Source: Bradyrhizobium ivorense
Lineage (GTDB): Bacteria; Pseudomonadota; Alphaproteobacteria; Rhizobiales; Xanthobacteraceae
Direction of reading: 5' to 3'
Length of the DNA: 64,000 nt
Assembly: GCF_900696085.1 (NCBI RefSeq)
Contig: NZ_CAADFC020000030.1
Coordinates: 62,001 to 126,000, forward strand
This document shows positions 23,885 through 31,922 of this stretch, piece by piece. How positions within the stretch are numbered: position 1 is the first letter of the stretch; each line of letters starts with the position of its first letter. A program made the position numbers and the translations under genes. The notes under the pieces are model-generated. The model saw only the letters and a list, made by a program, of their open reading frames with translations, was not told where the DNA came from and searched no databases.

Positions 23885-24511
23885 TCAACGCCTCTCGTCC
23901 AGCGCCGCGAGCCGTTCGGCCTCGGCGATGTCGTCCATGGTGTTGGCATTGAAGAACGGATCGAGCGGCGCCGCCGGCCAATTCACGGTGGCGAGCCGGT
24001 AGCGCGCGGTCCAGCGGTCGATCTTCCTGACGTCCTCGACGACCAGCGCGTCGCGCAACTCGTTGCGCAGCGCGACGCTCCACAGTCCGATCACCGGATG
24101 CGACTGGCCGTCGGAGGCTGCGACCGCAAGCTGTGCGTTTTGCTCGATCAATGCCTGATGCAGCCGCGCCACCAGGTCGCGCGGCAGGAACGGGCAATCG
24201 GCGGCGGCGCTCAGCACCAGCGCCACATCGAGGCGATTGGCGGCGACCCAGTCGAGCGCGGCGAGGATGCCGGCGAGCGGGCCGGGAAAATCCGCAACCG
24301 TGTCGGCGATGACGGGCAGGCCGAACGCCGCAAAGCGCGCGGGATCGCCATTGGCGTTGAGGATCAGCTCGCTGCATTGTGGCCTCAGCCGCGCGATGAC
24401 GCGCTCCAAAATGGTGCGGCCGCCGATGGTGCGCATCGGCTTGTCGCCGCCGCCCATCCGCCGCGCCAGGCCGCCGGCCAGCAGGACGCCGGGAATCGCA
24501 TCCGCGCGCAT
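23885..24511 (-). CDS. mobA: Molybdenum cofactor guanylyltransferase MobA
   Basis: 208 residues. Nucleotidyltransferase start GVLLAGGLARRMGGGDKP (the LAGGxxxRMGGxDK motif), then DTVADFPGPLAGILAALDWV and AADCPFLPRDLVARL. It attaches GMP to molybdopterin to make the MGD or bis-MGD cofactor needed by formate dehydrogenase. It starts 4 bp after the fdhD stop, same strand, so the two are co-transcribed. A GTG at 24526 is an alternative start that would overlap fdhD. Confidence 0.93.
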   Translation of the reverse strand: MRADAIPGVLLAGGLARRMGGGDKPMRTIGGRTILERVIARLRPQCSELILNANGDPARFAAFGLPVIADTVADFPGPLAGILAALDWVAANRLDVALVLSAAADCPFLPRDLVARLHQALIEQNAQLAVAASDGQSHPVIGLWSVALRNELRDALVVEDVRKIDRWTARYRLATVNWPAAPLDPFFNANTMDDIAEAERLAALDERR

Positions 24512-24515
24512 CGCC

Positions 24516-25406
24516 TCAGTCGTCACGCGCTTCGCCCTTGCGTTTGTGGCGCGCCGACTCCTCCTCGACATAGTCGAGGTTCTGGTCGAACACGATGCGC
24601 TCTTGTCCCGACAGCGCGATGAAGCGCTTGCCGCGGGTGCGGCCGATCAAGGTCAGCCCGACCTGCCGCGCCAGCTCGACGCCCCAGGCGGTGAAGCCCG
24701 AGCGCGACACCAGGATCGGAATGCCCATCCGCACCGTCTTGATCACCATCTCCGAGGTCAGCCGGCCTGTGGTGTAGAGGATCTTGTCGCCGGAATCGAC
24801 GCCGTGGCGATAGATCCAGCCCGCGATCTTGTCGACGGCGTTGTGACGGCCGACGTCCTCGGTGTAGCACAGCGGCGTGCCTTCCTTGCACAGCACGCAA
24901 CCATGGATCGCGCCGGCCTCCAGATAGAGCGAAGGCATGGTGTTGATGGTCTGCGTCATCTGGTACAGCCACGACGTGCGCAGCTCGGCCTTCGGCAGCG
25001 CCACGCTCTCGACCGCCTCTAGGAGGTCGCCGAACGCAGTGCCCTGCGCGCAGCCCGAGGTCTGGGTGCGCTTCTTCAGCTTGGCCTCGAAATTGGTGTG
25101 GTGCTCCGTGCGCACCACCACGACGTCGAGGTCGTCGTGATACTCGACCTCGGTGACGACATCGTCGTATTTCAGCATGTTCTGGTTCAGCAGATAGCCG
25201 AGCGCCAGATATTCCGGATAGTCGCCGATCGTCATCATGGTGACGATCTCCTGGGCATTGAGATACAGCGTCAGTGGCCGCTCCACCGGCACCCGGATCT
25301 CGACCGCCGCGCCAGTCTGGTCGGTGCCCGCGACGCGCTCGGTCAGGCGCGGATCGTCCGGATTGGGGACGATCAGGGGAACGGGGGCTTTCTCGATCTT
25401 CATCAT
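24516..25406 (-). CDS. fdhD: Formate dehydrogenase sulfurtransferase FdhD
   Basis: 296 residues. It contains GCVLCKEGTPLCYTEDVGRHNAVDK, TTGRLTSEMVIKT and SRSGFTAWGVELA, diagnostic of FdhD (also called FdsC). FdhD passes sulfur from IscS to the molybdenum cofactor before insertion in formate dehydrogenase. The ATG pair at 25406/25403 is the start; the open frame upstream to 26150 is antisense to mobB. Pairs with the formate dehydrogenase at 30216-34684. Confidence 0.93.
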   Translation of the reverse strand: MMKIEKAPVPLIVPNPDDPRLTERVAGTDQTGAAVEIRVPVERPLTLYLNAQEIVTMMTIGDYPEYLALGYLLNQNMLKYDDVVTEVEYHDDLDVVVVRTEHHTNFEAKLKKRTQTSGCAQGTAFGDLLEAVESVALPKAELRTSWLYQMTQTINTMPSLYLEAGAIHGCVLCKEGTPLCYTEDVGRHNAVDKIAGWIYRHGVDSGDKILYTTGRLTSEMVIKTVRMGIPILVSRSGFTAWGVELARQVGLTLIGRTRGKRFIALSGQERIVFDQNLDYVEEESARHKRKGEARDD

Positions 25407-25483
25407 GTTGGTCAGGCTAGCATGACAAGGGCTCAGAGCCGATATAAGCATGTGAAGAATAGAATGAAACCTCGGCCAGAGGC

Positions 25484-25567
25484 CGTCATTGCGAGGAGCG
25501 AGGCGACGAAGCAATCCATGCCTCCGCGGGCGGATAGGTGGATTGCTTTGCTTCGCTCGCAATGACG
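25484..25567. repeat. Dispersed palindromic repeat, family A
   Basis: cgtcattgcgag...gaagcaatcca at the left and tggattgctt...cgcaatgacg at the right form an inverted repeat; related copies are at 51877-51959 and 56560-56679. It lies between divergent fdhD and mobB. Confidence 0.75.
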
Positions 25568-25604
25568 GGGTGAGAGCGGGTTCCGTTATGGAGATCGAGT
25601 TCGA

Positions 25605-26132
25605 ATGAAAGTGATTGGCCTCGCGGGATGGAGCGGCGCCGGCAAGACCACCTTGCTGTCGCGGGTGATCCCGTATCTGCTCGGCCGCGGCCTGCGCGTC
25701 TCCGTGATCAAGCACGCCCATCACGAATTCGATGTCGACGTGCCGGGCAAGGATTCCTGGGTGCACCGGCAGTCCGGCGCGACCGAGGTGCTGGTGTCCT
25801 CGACCCGGCGCTGGGCGCTGATGCACGAGCTGCGCGGGGCCGCCGAGCCACGGCTGCCGGAGCTGCTCGCCAAGCTGGCGCCGGTCGACCTCGTCGTGGT
25901 CGAAGGCTTCAAGCGCGAGCCGATCAACAAGATCGAGGTGCATCGCACCGGCAACGGCAAGCCGCTGCTGTTTCCCGACGATGCGAGCATCGTCGGCATC
26001 GCCAGCGACGTCGCGGTTGAAACGGCGCTGCCGATCGCCCATCTCGACGACATCGAGGAGGTGGCGGAATTGATGCTGCGCTCCGCGATCGCCATCGAGG
26101 ACGTGCTGGACGTGGCTTCGGCCGGGAGCTGA
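25605..26132 (+). CDS. mobB: Molybdopterin-guanine dinucleotide biosynthesis protein MobB
   Basis: 175 residues. P-loop GWSGAGKTTLL (residues 7-17), then VSVIKHAHHEFDVDVPGKDS and VVVEGFKREPINKIEVHR, typical of MobB, a GTP-binding accessory protein for MobA. Ten bp separate it from the following moeA, and both read rightward, indicating an operon. Confidence 0.92.
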   Translation: MKVIGLAGWSGAGKTTLLSRVIPYLLGRGLRVSVIKHAHHEFDVDVPGKDSWVHRQSGATEVLVSSTRRWALMHELRGAAEPRLPELLAKLAPVDLVVVEGFKREPINKIEVHRTGNGKPLLFPDDASIVGIASDVAVETALPIAHLDDIEEVAELMLRSAIAIEDVLDVASAGS

Positions 26133-26141
26133 CGAGGCGGA

Positions 26142-27395
26142 ATGGCGCAACTGTCCGACGATTGCTTTGCCTTTGGCGGACCGATGATGTCGGTGGACGA
26201 GGCGGTGCGCCTGATCGCCGAGCGCGTTACGCGCGTGGTCGAGACCGAGACCGTTGCGCTCGCGGCGGCCGATGGCCGCGTGCTCGCCGGCGATATCGCC
26301 GCACCGTTGCCGCTGCCGCCCTTCACCAACTCGGCGGTCGACGGCTACGCGGTCGCGAGCGGCGATCTGCCGGCGGCGGACGCGCAGGCGTTTCCGCTGT
26401 CCGGCCGCATCCAGGCCGGCGCCTCCGCGCCGGCGGCGGTGAAGCGCGGCGAGGCGATGCGGATCTTCACCGGCGCGCCGATGCCCGACGGCGCCGACAC
26501 CGTGTTCATGCAGGAGGATGTCCGGCTCGAGGGCGGCAAGGTGGTGCTGCCGGCCGGACTAAAGGCGGGCGCCAATGTTCGCCCGGCCGGCGAGGATATT
26601 CCGCTCGGGCATGTTGCGCTGCAGGAAGGGCTACGGCTGCGGCCGCAGCATGTTGCGCTGGCGGCGGCGTTCGGGCTGACCGATCTGACCGTGGTCAGGC
26701 GGCTGCGGGTGGCGGTGTTCTCCACCGGCAACGAGCTGGTCTCGCCCGGCGAGGTACGCGCGGCTCCGCAGCTGTTCGACTCCAACCGCTTCATGCTGAT
26801 GGCGATGCTGCGCCGGCTCGGCTGCGAGGTCAGCGATCTCGGGATCTTGCGCGATGAGCGCGCAGCGCTGGCGTCGGCGCTGCAGAGGGTTGCAGGTAGC
26901 CATGATCTGATTCTCACCACCGGTGGCGTCTCGACCGGCGAGGAGGATCACGTCAAGGCCGGCGTCGAGGCGGTCGGAAAGCTGGTGCTGTGGCGGATGG
27001 CGATCAAGCCGGGGCGGCCGGTCGCGATGGGCATCATCAACGGCACGCCGCTGATCGGGCTGCCGGGCAATCCAGTGGCGAGCTTTGTGACCTTCGTCCA
27101 TGTGGTGCGCCCGACCGTGCTGGCGCTGTCAGGCGCGCGGCAGGAGCCGCTGGCGCCGCTGCCGGTGCGCGCGGCCTTCAGCTACAAGAAGAAGATCGCG
27201 CGCCGCGAATATGTCCGCGTCAGCCTGCGCGTGGCGGGCGACGGCGCGCGCGAGGCGGTCAAGTTTCCGCGCGAAGGCGCCGGGCTGCTGTCGTCGCTGG
27301 TCGACACCGACGGGCTGGTCGAACTGGGCGAGCAGGTAACGCGGGTCGAGCCCGGGCAGATGGTCGGCTTCCTGTCGTATGCAAGTCTGTTGTGA
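26142..27395 (+). CDS. moeA: Molybdopterin molybdenumtransferase MoeA
   Basis: 417 residues, normal length. Motifs are FTNSAVDGYAVAS, MPDGADTVFMQED, FSTGNELVSPGE, TTGGVSTGEEDHVKAGVE and GLPGNPVASFVTF. It inserts molybdate into adenylated molybdopterin. Of the three MoeA-family genes in the window this is the canonical one. Directly downstream of mobB. Confidence 0.94.
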   Translation: MAQLSDDCFAFGGPMMSVDEAVRLIAERVTRVVETETVALAAADGRVLAGDIAAPLPLPPFTNSAVDGYAVASGDLPAADAQAFPLSGRIQAGASAPAAVKRGEAMRIFTGAPMPDGADTVFMQEDVRLEGGKVVLPAGLKAGANVRPAGEDIPLGHVALQEGLRLRPQHVALAAAFGLTDLTVVRRLRVAVFSTGNELVSPGEVRAAPQLFDSNRFMLMAMLRRLGCEVSDLGILRDERAALASALQRVAGSHDLILTTGGVSTGEEDHVKAGVEAVGKLVLWRMAIKPGRPVAMGIINGTPLIGLPGNPVASFVTFVHVVRPTVLALSGARQEPLAPLPVRAAFSYKKKIARREYVRVSLRVAGDGAREAVKFPREGAGLLSSLVDTDGLVELGEQVTRVEPGQMVGFLSYASLL

Positions 27396-27440
27396 AGGCC
27401 TCGCGTTGACGATGCCGGAATGCTCCGTCATGGTCGGCCC

Positions 27441-27707
27441 ATGACCACGACAAAGCTCGATCTCACCGGCCTGAAATGCCCGTTGCCGGCATTGAAGACG
27501 CGCAAGGCGCTCAAGAGCGTGACGCCAGGCGATTTCCTCGAAGTGCACTGCACCGATCCGCTCTCGGTGATCGATATCCCCAATCTCATTCGCGAGACCG
27601 GCGACAAGGTCGAGATCACCGAACGCAGCGACGCGCGCATCGTGTTCTTGATTGAGAAGACGAATGGCACGATAGACAAGTCAAATAATGCATCGCCGCG
27701 TACTTGA
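27441..27707 (+). CDS. TusA-family sulfur-carrier-like protein
   Basis: 88 residues. LDLTGLKCPLPALKTRKAL holds the CPxP motif of the TusA/SirA/YeeD family, here CPLP, with the reactive cysteine at about residue 13. In E. coli TusA influences molybdenum-cofactor and FdhD sulfur supply, so a place after mobB-moeA and near fdhD is sensible. ATG 27441 is used instead of the upstream in-frame ATG 27420 because the family begins at this point. Confidence 0.85.
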   Translation: MTTTKLDLTGLKCPLPALKTRKALKSVTPGDFLEVHCTDPLSVIDIPNLIRETGDKVEITERSDARIVFLIEKTNGTIDKSNNASPRT

Positions 27708-28030
27708 TACGCGCAGTTGATCCGACCTTTTACCTATCGACACCTATTCCACTTCTGCGCCAATTGATAATCTCCACGACGCTGTGGAGATGCAGCCGCG
27801 CCCGGAAGAGGTGCGCAGTCGTCGAGGGTGGGCCAGTTTCCAGACTAGGCCGCGTGATCGGGCATAGCCGGTCGCGCCGAGGGTTAGACTCCCGGAATGC
27901 GCGTGGTGGTCCCAGCGCATGCCGGGAAGCTCGTGGCGCAACACCGTGACGGTTACGCCGCGAGGGGCTTAGACGGGATCGATGACGCAGACCCGCTGCA
28001 TATGAGAGCGGGCTGCAGGGGAGGATTTCA
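27708..28030 (+). promoter_or_regulatory. Leader and promoter region of the oxalate/formate carrier gene
   Basis: 323 bases without a credible gene. It contains an 11-of-12-bp hairpin (27891-27902 with 27915-27926), a second small cccgct/agcggg hairpin near 28000-28015 and a ggggagga ribosome site before ATG 28031. Possibly a structured 5' leader; no named riboswitch recognised. Confidence 0.45.
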
Positions 28031-29683
28031 ATGACGACGATGAGCAGCGCCGGGACCGTATCCGGAGCAGGCGCAGGTTTCCTCGACAAGGAACGCACGA
28101 TCGCGGCCGCCGGCTTCAACCGCTGGCTGGTGCCGCCGGCGGCGCTGTGCATCCATCTCTGCATCGGCATGGCCTACGGCTTCTCGGTGTTCTGGCTGCC
28201 GCTGTCGCGCGCGATCGGGCTCACCGCGCCGAAGGCCTGCCCCGACATTTCGTTGGTGCAGGAATTGTTCACGACCAGCTGCGACTGGAAGGTCGCGAGC
28301 CTGGGCTGGATGTACACGCTGTTCTTCGTGCTGCTCGGTGTCTCCGCCGCGATCTGGGGCGGCTGGCTCGAGAAGGTCGGCCCGCGCAAGGCCGGCTTCG
28401 TCGCCGCGCTGTGCTGGTGCGGCGGTCTCGTGCTGGCAGCGATCGGCGTCTACATCCATCAGCTCTGGCTGATGTGGCTCGGCGCCGGCGTGATCGGTGG
28501 CGTCGGGCTTGGCCTCGGCTACATCTCGCCGGTGTCGACACTGGTGAAATGGTTCCCGGACCGCCGCGGCATGGCGACCGGCATGGCGATCATGGGCTTC
28601 GGCGGCGGCGCCATGATCGGCGCGCCGCTGGCCGACAGGCTGATGAACTATTTCAGGACCCCGACCACGGCCGGCGTCTGGGAAACCTTCCTCGCCATGG
28701 GCGCGATCTACTTTGTGTTCATGATGATCGGCGCATTCCGCTATCGAATCCCGCCGACCGGCTGGCAGCCCGAGGGCTGGACGCCGCCGGCCAAGGCGAA
28801 CGCGATGATCTCGAGCAAGAACGTCCATCTCGACAATGCGCACAAGACGCCGCAGTTCTGGCTGATCTGGTGGGTGCTGTGCCTCAACGTGTCGGCCGGC
28901 ATCGGCGTGATCGGCATGGCCTCGCCGATGCTGCAGGAGATTTTCGCCGGCAAGCTGATCGGGCTGCCCAATGTCGGCTTCAACGCGCTCGACGCCGCGC
29001 AGAAGGCGCAGATCGCGGCGATCGCCGCGGGCTTCGCCGGCCTGCTGTCGCTGTTCAACATCGGCGGCCGCTTCTTCTGGGCCTCGCTGTCGGACAAGAT
29101 CGGCCGCAAGAACACCTACTACACCTTCTTTGTGCTCGGCATCGTGCTCTATGCGCTGGCGCCGACCTTCGCCGCGATGGGCTCGAAGCTTTTGTTCGTG
29201 CTCGGCTTCGGCATCATCCTGTCGATGTATGGCGGCGGCTTCGCCACCGTGCCGGCCTATCTCGCCGACATGTTCGGCACCCAGTTCGTCGGCGCTATCC
29301 ATGGCCGGCTGCTGACGGCGTGGTCGACCGCCGGCATCATCGGCCCGGTGGTGGTGAATTATATCCGTGAATTCCAGCTCGCCGCCGGTGTGCCGCGCGA
29401 CCAGCTCTACAACACCACGATGTACATTCTATGCGCGATGCTGATCGCCGGCTTCATCTGCAACTATCTGATCAAGCCGGTCGATGCGAAGTGGCACATG
29501 AGCGACGCCGAGGTGGCCAAGCTGCAGGAGGCCACCGCGACCGGCGGCAATGGTGCGACCGGCTCGTTCGGCATCGGCAGGGGCGGTTTGGACGCCAAGG
29601 CAGCGCTGTTCTGGTTGTTCGTCGGCATTCCGCTGGCCTGGGGCATCTACATGACGCTGCTCAGCGCGGTCAAAATTCTCTGA
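28031..29683 (+). CDS. oxlT: OxlT-type major facilitator, oxalate/formate antiporter family
   Basis: 550 residues with about 12 membrane spans. It shows the family loop between spans 2 and 3 (MFS motif A-like GGWLEKVGPRKAGF), LVKWFPDRRGMATGMAIMGF and ASLSDKIGRKNTYYTFFVLG. A 70-residue hydrophilic insert between spans 6 and 7 and a C-terminal extra span (LFWLFVGIPLAWGIYMTLL) are common in the proteobacterial subgroup. Oxalate uptake coupled to formate export is inferred from family and from the formate dehydrogenase genes that follow. Confidence 0.85.
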   Translation: MTTMSSAGTVSGAGAGFLDKERTIAAAGFNRWLVPPAALCIHLCIGMAYGFSVFWLPLSRAIGLTAPKACPDISLVQELFTTSCDWKVASLGWMYTLFFVLLGVSAAIWGGWLEKVGPRKAGFVAALCWCGGLVLAAIGVYIHQLWLMWLGAGVIGGVGLGLGYISPVSTLVKWFPDRRGMATGMAIMGFGGGAMIGAPLADRLMNYFRTPTTAGVWETFLAMGAIYFVFMMIGAFRYRIPPTGWQPEGWTPPAKANAMISSKNVHLDNAHKTPQFWLIWWVLCLNVSAGIGVIGMASPMLQEIFAGKLIGLPNVGFNALDAAQKAQIAAIAAGFAGLLSLFNIGGRFFWASLSDKIGRKNTYYTFFVLGIVLYALAPTFAAMGSKLLFVLGFGIILSMYGGGFATVPAYLADMFGTQFVGAIHGRLLTAWSTAGIIGPVVVNYIREFQLAAGVPRDQLYNTTMYILCAMLIAGFICNYLIKPVDAKWHMSDAEVAKLQEATATGGNGATGSFGIGRGGLDAKAALFWLFVGIPLAWGIYMTLLSAVKIL

Positions 29684-29692
29684 CCGCTATGC

Positions 29693-29737
29693 GCCGCAGG
29701 TTGCCGATCACCGGCAACCTGCGGCCTTTGAATTTTT
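29693..29737 (+). terminator. Rho-independent terminator after oxlT
   Basis: A perfect 14-bp stem (gccgcaggttgccg / cggcaacctgcggc) with a 5-nt loop, followed by ctttgaattttt. Strong intrinsic terminator. Confidence 0.9.
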
Positions 29738-29782
29738 CTCGCGCTTTTCTCGAACGAACAAAAAATAGAACTGGGGATCTCG

Positions 29783-30037
29783 ATGTTTCGCATTTGCCTT
29801 GCTGCCGCGCTGCTCGCCCTGGGCCTTCACGCCGCCTCGGCCCAGACCACGGCGCCGGCCGCGACCACCGCCAAGCCGTCGAAGATGAAGCTGAGCATGG
29901 AGAAGCTGAAGGCCATGAAAGCGCAGTGGCGGGCCAACAGGCCCAAGCTGAAGGCCTGCCGCGCCGAGGTGAAGTCCAAGGGCCTCACCGGCGACGACCG
30001 CTGGTTCTACATCGAAGAATGCATGACCAAGATCTGA
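29783..30037 (+). CDS. Small secreted protein with two cysteines
   Basis: 84 residues. Signal peptide MFRICLAAALLALGLHAASA then a Thr/Ala-rich linker and a basic helical domain (LSMEKLKAMKAQWRANRPKL, KACRAEVKSKGLTGDDRWFY) ending in ECMTKI; the two mature cysteines could form a disulfide. It resembles the PsiF-like small periplasmic proteins common in this group. It stands between the oxlT terminator and the formate dehydrogenase operon. Confidence 0.75.
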   Translation: MFRICLAAALLALGLHAASAQTTAPAATTAKPSKMKLSMEKLKAMKAQWRANRPKLKACRAEVKSKGLTGDDRWFYIEECMTKI

Positions 30038-30101
30038 GGAAGACCTGAGGAAGACCTGAGACGGGAACCCGAGAACCGGCCGGTCCGGAACGCGTTGGTT
30101 C

Positions 30102-30126
30102 AAGGGGCGTGACAATGGCGCCCCTT
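30102..30126 (+). terminator. Stem-loop after the small secreted protein gene
   Basis: aaggggcg (30102-30109) pairs with cgcccctt (30119-30126), 8 bp with a 9-nt loop, followed by aatcctgttt. Weak to moderate terminator. Confidence 0.6.
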
Positions 30127-30154
30127 AATCCTGTTTGGAACGGTTCGAATTTAC

Positions 30155-30173
30155 TTGGCATCTGGTATGCCAA
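30155..30173 (+). promoter_or_regulatory. Palindrome overlapping a sigma-54-like -24/-12 element, formate dehydrogenase operon
   Basis: TTGGCAT-N5-ATGCCAA is a perfect inverted repeat. On the same bases TGGCAT-N5-ATGC matches sigma-54 spacing (GG and GC 12 bp apart) with one mismatch in each block. It is 43 bp from the fds start, so it may be a regulator site or a promoter. Confidence 0.45.
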
Positions 30174-30215
30174 CAGCTAGATTGTTGATCTGGCAGCAGG
30201 AAACGAGACGCCCTG

Positions 30216-31922
30216 ATGACGACCGATGACGTTCACAAGGTCCGCAGCTTCGAGCACCCCGGCGCTGGGCGGAAGCGGGCCAAGGCCACGCCGAAGGGCC
30301 GCCAGGTCGATCCGACCGCCGCGCACGAGATCGAGCAGCTCCTCGGCGACCGGCCGCGGCAGCGCGACATGCTGATCGAGTACCTGCACCTGATCCAGGA
30401 CCACTATCGCCAGATCTCGGCCGCGCATCTCGCAGCGCTCGCCGACGAGATGAAGCTGTCGTTCGCCGAGGTGTTCGAGACCGCGACCTTCTACGCGCAT
30501 TTCGATGTCGTGAAGGAGGGCGAGCCGGACATCGCGCCGCTGACGATCCGGGTGTGCGATTCGCTGACCTGCGCGATGCTGGGCGCCGAGCGGCTGCTCG
30601 CCGAGCTGCAGGACAAGGCCGGTCCCGGCATCCGCGTTGTGCGCGCGCCCTGTGTCGGCCGCTGCGACACCGCGCCCGCCGCCGAGGTCGGCCACAATTT
30701 CGTCGACCACGCCACCGTCGACAATGTGCTGGCCACGGCGAAAGCCGGCGACACCCATACGCATCTGCCGAGCTATATCGGCTACGACGCCTATGTCGCC
30801 GACGGCGGCTACACGTTGCTCAACCGCCTGCGCTCGGGCGAGCTGGCAAGAGAAGACCTGCTGAAGTCGCTCGATGATGCCAGCCTGCGCGGGCTCGGCG
30901 GCGCCGGCTTCCCCACGGGGCGCAAATGGCGCGCGGTGCTCGGCGAGCCTGGGCCGCGGCTAATGGCGATCAATGGCGACGAGGGCGAGCCCGGCACCTT
31001 CAAGGACCGCTACTATCTCGAGACCGATCCGCATCGCTTCCTCGAGGGCATGCTGATCGGCGCCCATGTCGTCGAAGCGCCCGACATCTACATCTACATC
31101 CGCGACGAATATCCGGCGTCGCGCGAGATTCTGACGCGCGAGATTGCGAAGCTCCCGGCCGGCGGTCCGCGGCTGCATATGCGCCGCGGCGCCGGCGCCT
31201 ATATCTGCGGCGAGGAATCCTCGCTGCTCGAGAGTATCGAGGGCAAGCGCGGCCTGCCGCGGCACAAGCCGCCTTATCCGTTCCAGGTCGGCCTGTTCGG
31301 CCTGCCGACCTTGATCAACAATGTCGAGACACTGTGGTGGGTGCGCGACATCGTCGAGAAGGGCGCCGATTGGTGGAAGAGCCACGGCCGCCACGAGCGC
31401 CACGGCCTGCGCAGCTTCTCGGTTTCCGGCCGGGTGAAAAATCCCGGCATGAAGCTCGCGCCGGCCGGCATCACGGTGCGCGAATTGATCGATGAATATT
31501 GCGGCGGCATGGCCGACGGCCACAGCTTTCGCGCCTATCTGCCAGGCGGCGCGTCCGGCGGCATCCTGCCGGCGTCGATGGACGACATCCCGCTCGATTT
31601 CGGCACGCTGGAGAAATACGGCTGCTTCATCGGCTCGGCCGCGATCGTGATCCTGTCGCAGCAGGACAGCGTCCGCCTCGCGGCGCTGAACCTGATGCGT
31701 TTCTTCGAGGATGAGAGCTGCGGCCAGTGCACGCCGTGCCGCGCCGGCACCCAGAAGGCGGCGCAGCTGATGGAACGGCCGGTCTGGAACCGGGCCCTGC
31801 TCGACGAACTGAGCCAAGCGATGCGCGATGCCTCGATCTGCGGCCTCGGCCAGGCCGCCTCCAATCCGCTGACATCGGTGATTAAATACTTCCCCGACGA
31901 GTTCAAGGAAGCTGCCGAATGA
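30216..31922 (+). CDS. fdsB: NAD-dependent formate dehydrogenase, fused gamma-beta (NuoE-NuoF-like) subunit
   Basis: 568 residues. Residues about 20-175 are a NuoE-like [2Fe-2S] domain (CDSLTCAMLGAERLL and CVGRCDTAP). The rest is NuoF-like: GRGGAGFPTGRKW equivalent (LGGAGFPTGRKW), the FMN/NADH site NGDEGEPGTFKDR and GAYICGEESSLLES, and the [4Fe-4S] site ESCGQCTPCRAG. It transfers electrons from FdsA to NAD. FdsG and FdsB are separate in Rhodobacter; here they are one chain. The stop overlaps the fdsA start by 4 nt. Confidence 0.93.
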   Translation: MTTDDVHKVRSFEHPGAGRKRAKATPKGRQVDPTAAHEIEQLLGDRPRQRDMLIEYLHLIQDHYRQISAAHLAALADEMKLSFAEVFETATFYAHFDVVKEGEPDIAPLTIRVCDSLTCAMLGAERLLAELQDKAGPGIRVVRAPCVGRCDTAPAAEVGHNFVDHATVDNVLATAKAGDTHTHLPSYIGYDAYVADGGYTLLNRLRSGELAREDLLKSLDDASLRGLGGAGFPTGRKWRAVLGEPGPRLMAINGDEGEPGTFKDRYYLETDPHRFLEGMLIGAHVVEAPDIYIYIRDEYPASREILTREIAKLPAGGPRLHMRRGAGAYICGEESSLLESIEGKRGLPRHKPPYPFQVGLFGLPTLINNVETLWWVRDIVEKGADWWKSHGRHERHGLRSFSVSGRVKNPGMKLAPAGITVRELIDEYCGGMADGHSFRAYLPGGASGGILPASMDDIPLDFGTLEKYGCFIGSAAIVILSQQDSVRLAALNLMRFFEDESCGQCTPCRAGTQKAAQLMERPVWNRALLDELSQAMRDASICGLGQAASNPLTSVIKYFPDEFKEAAE

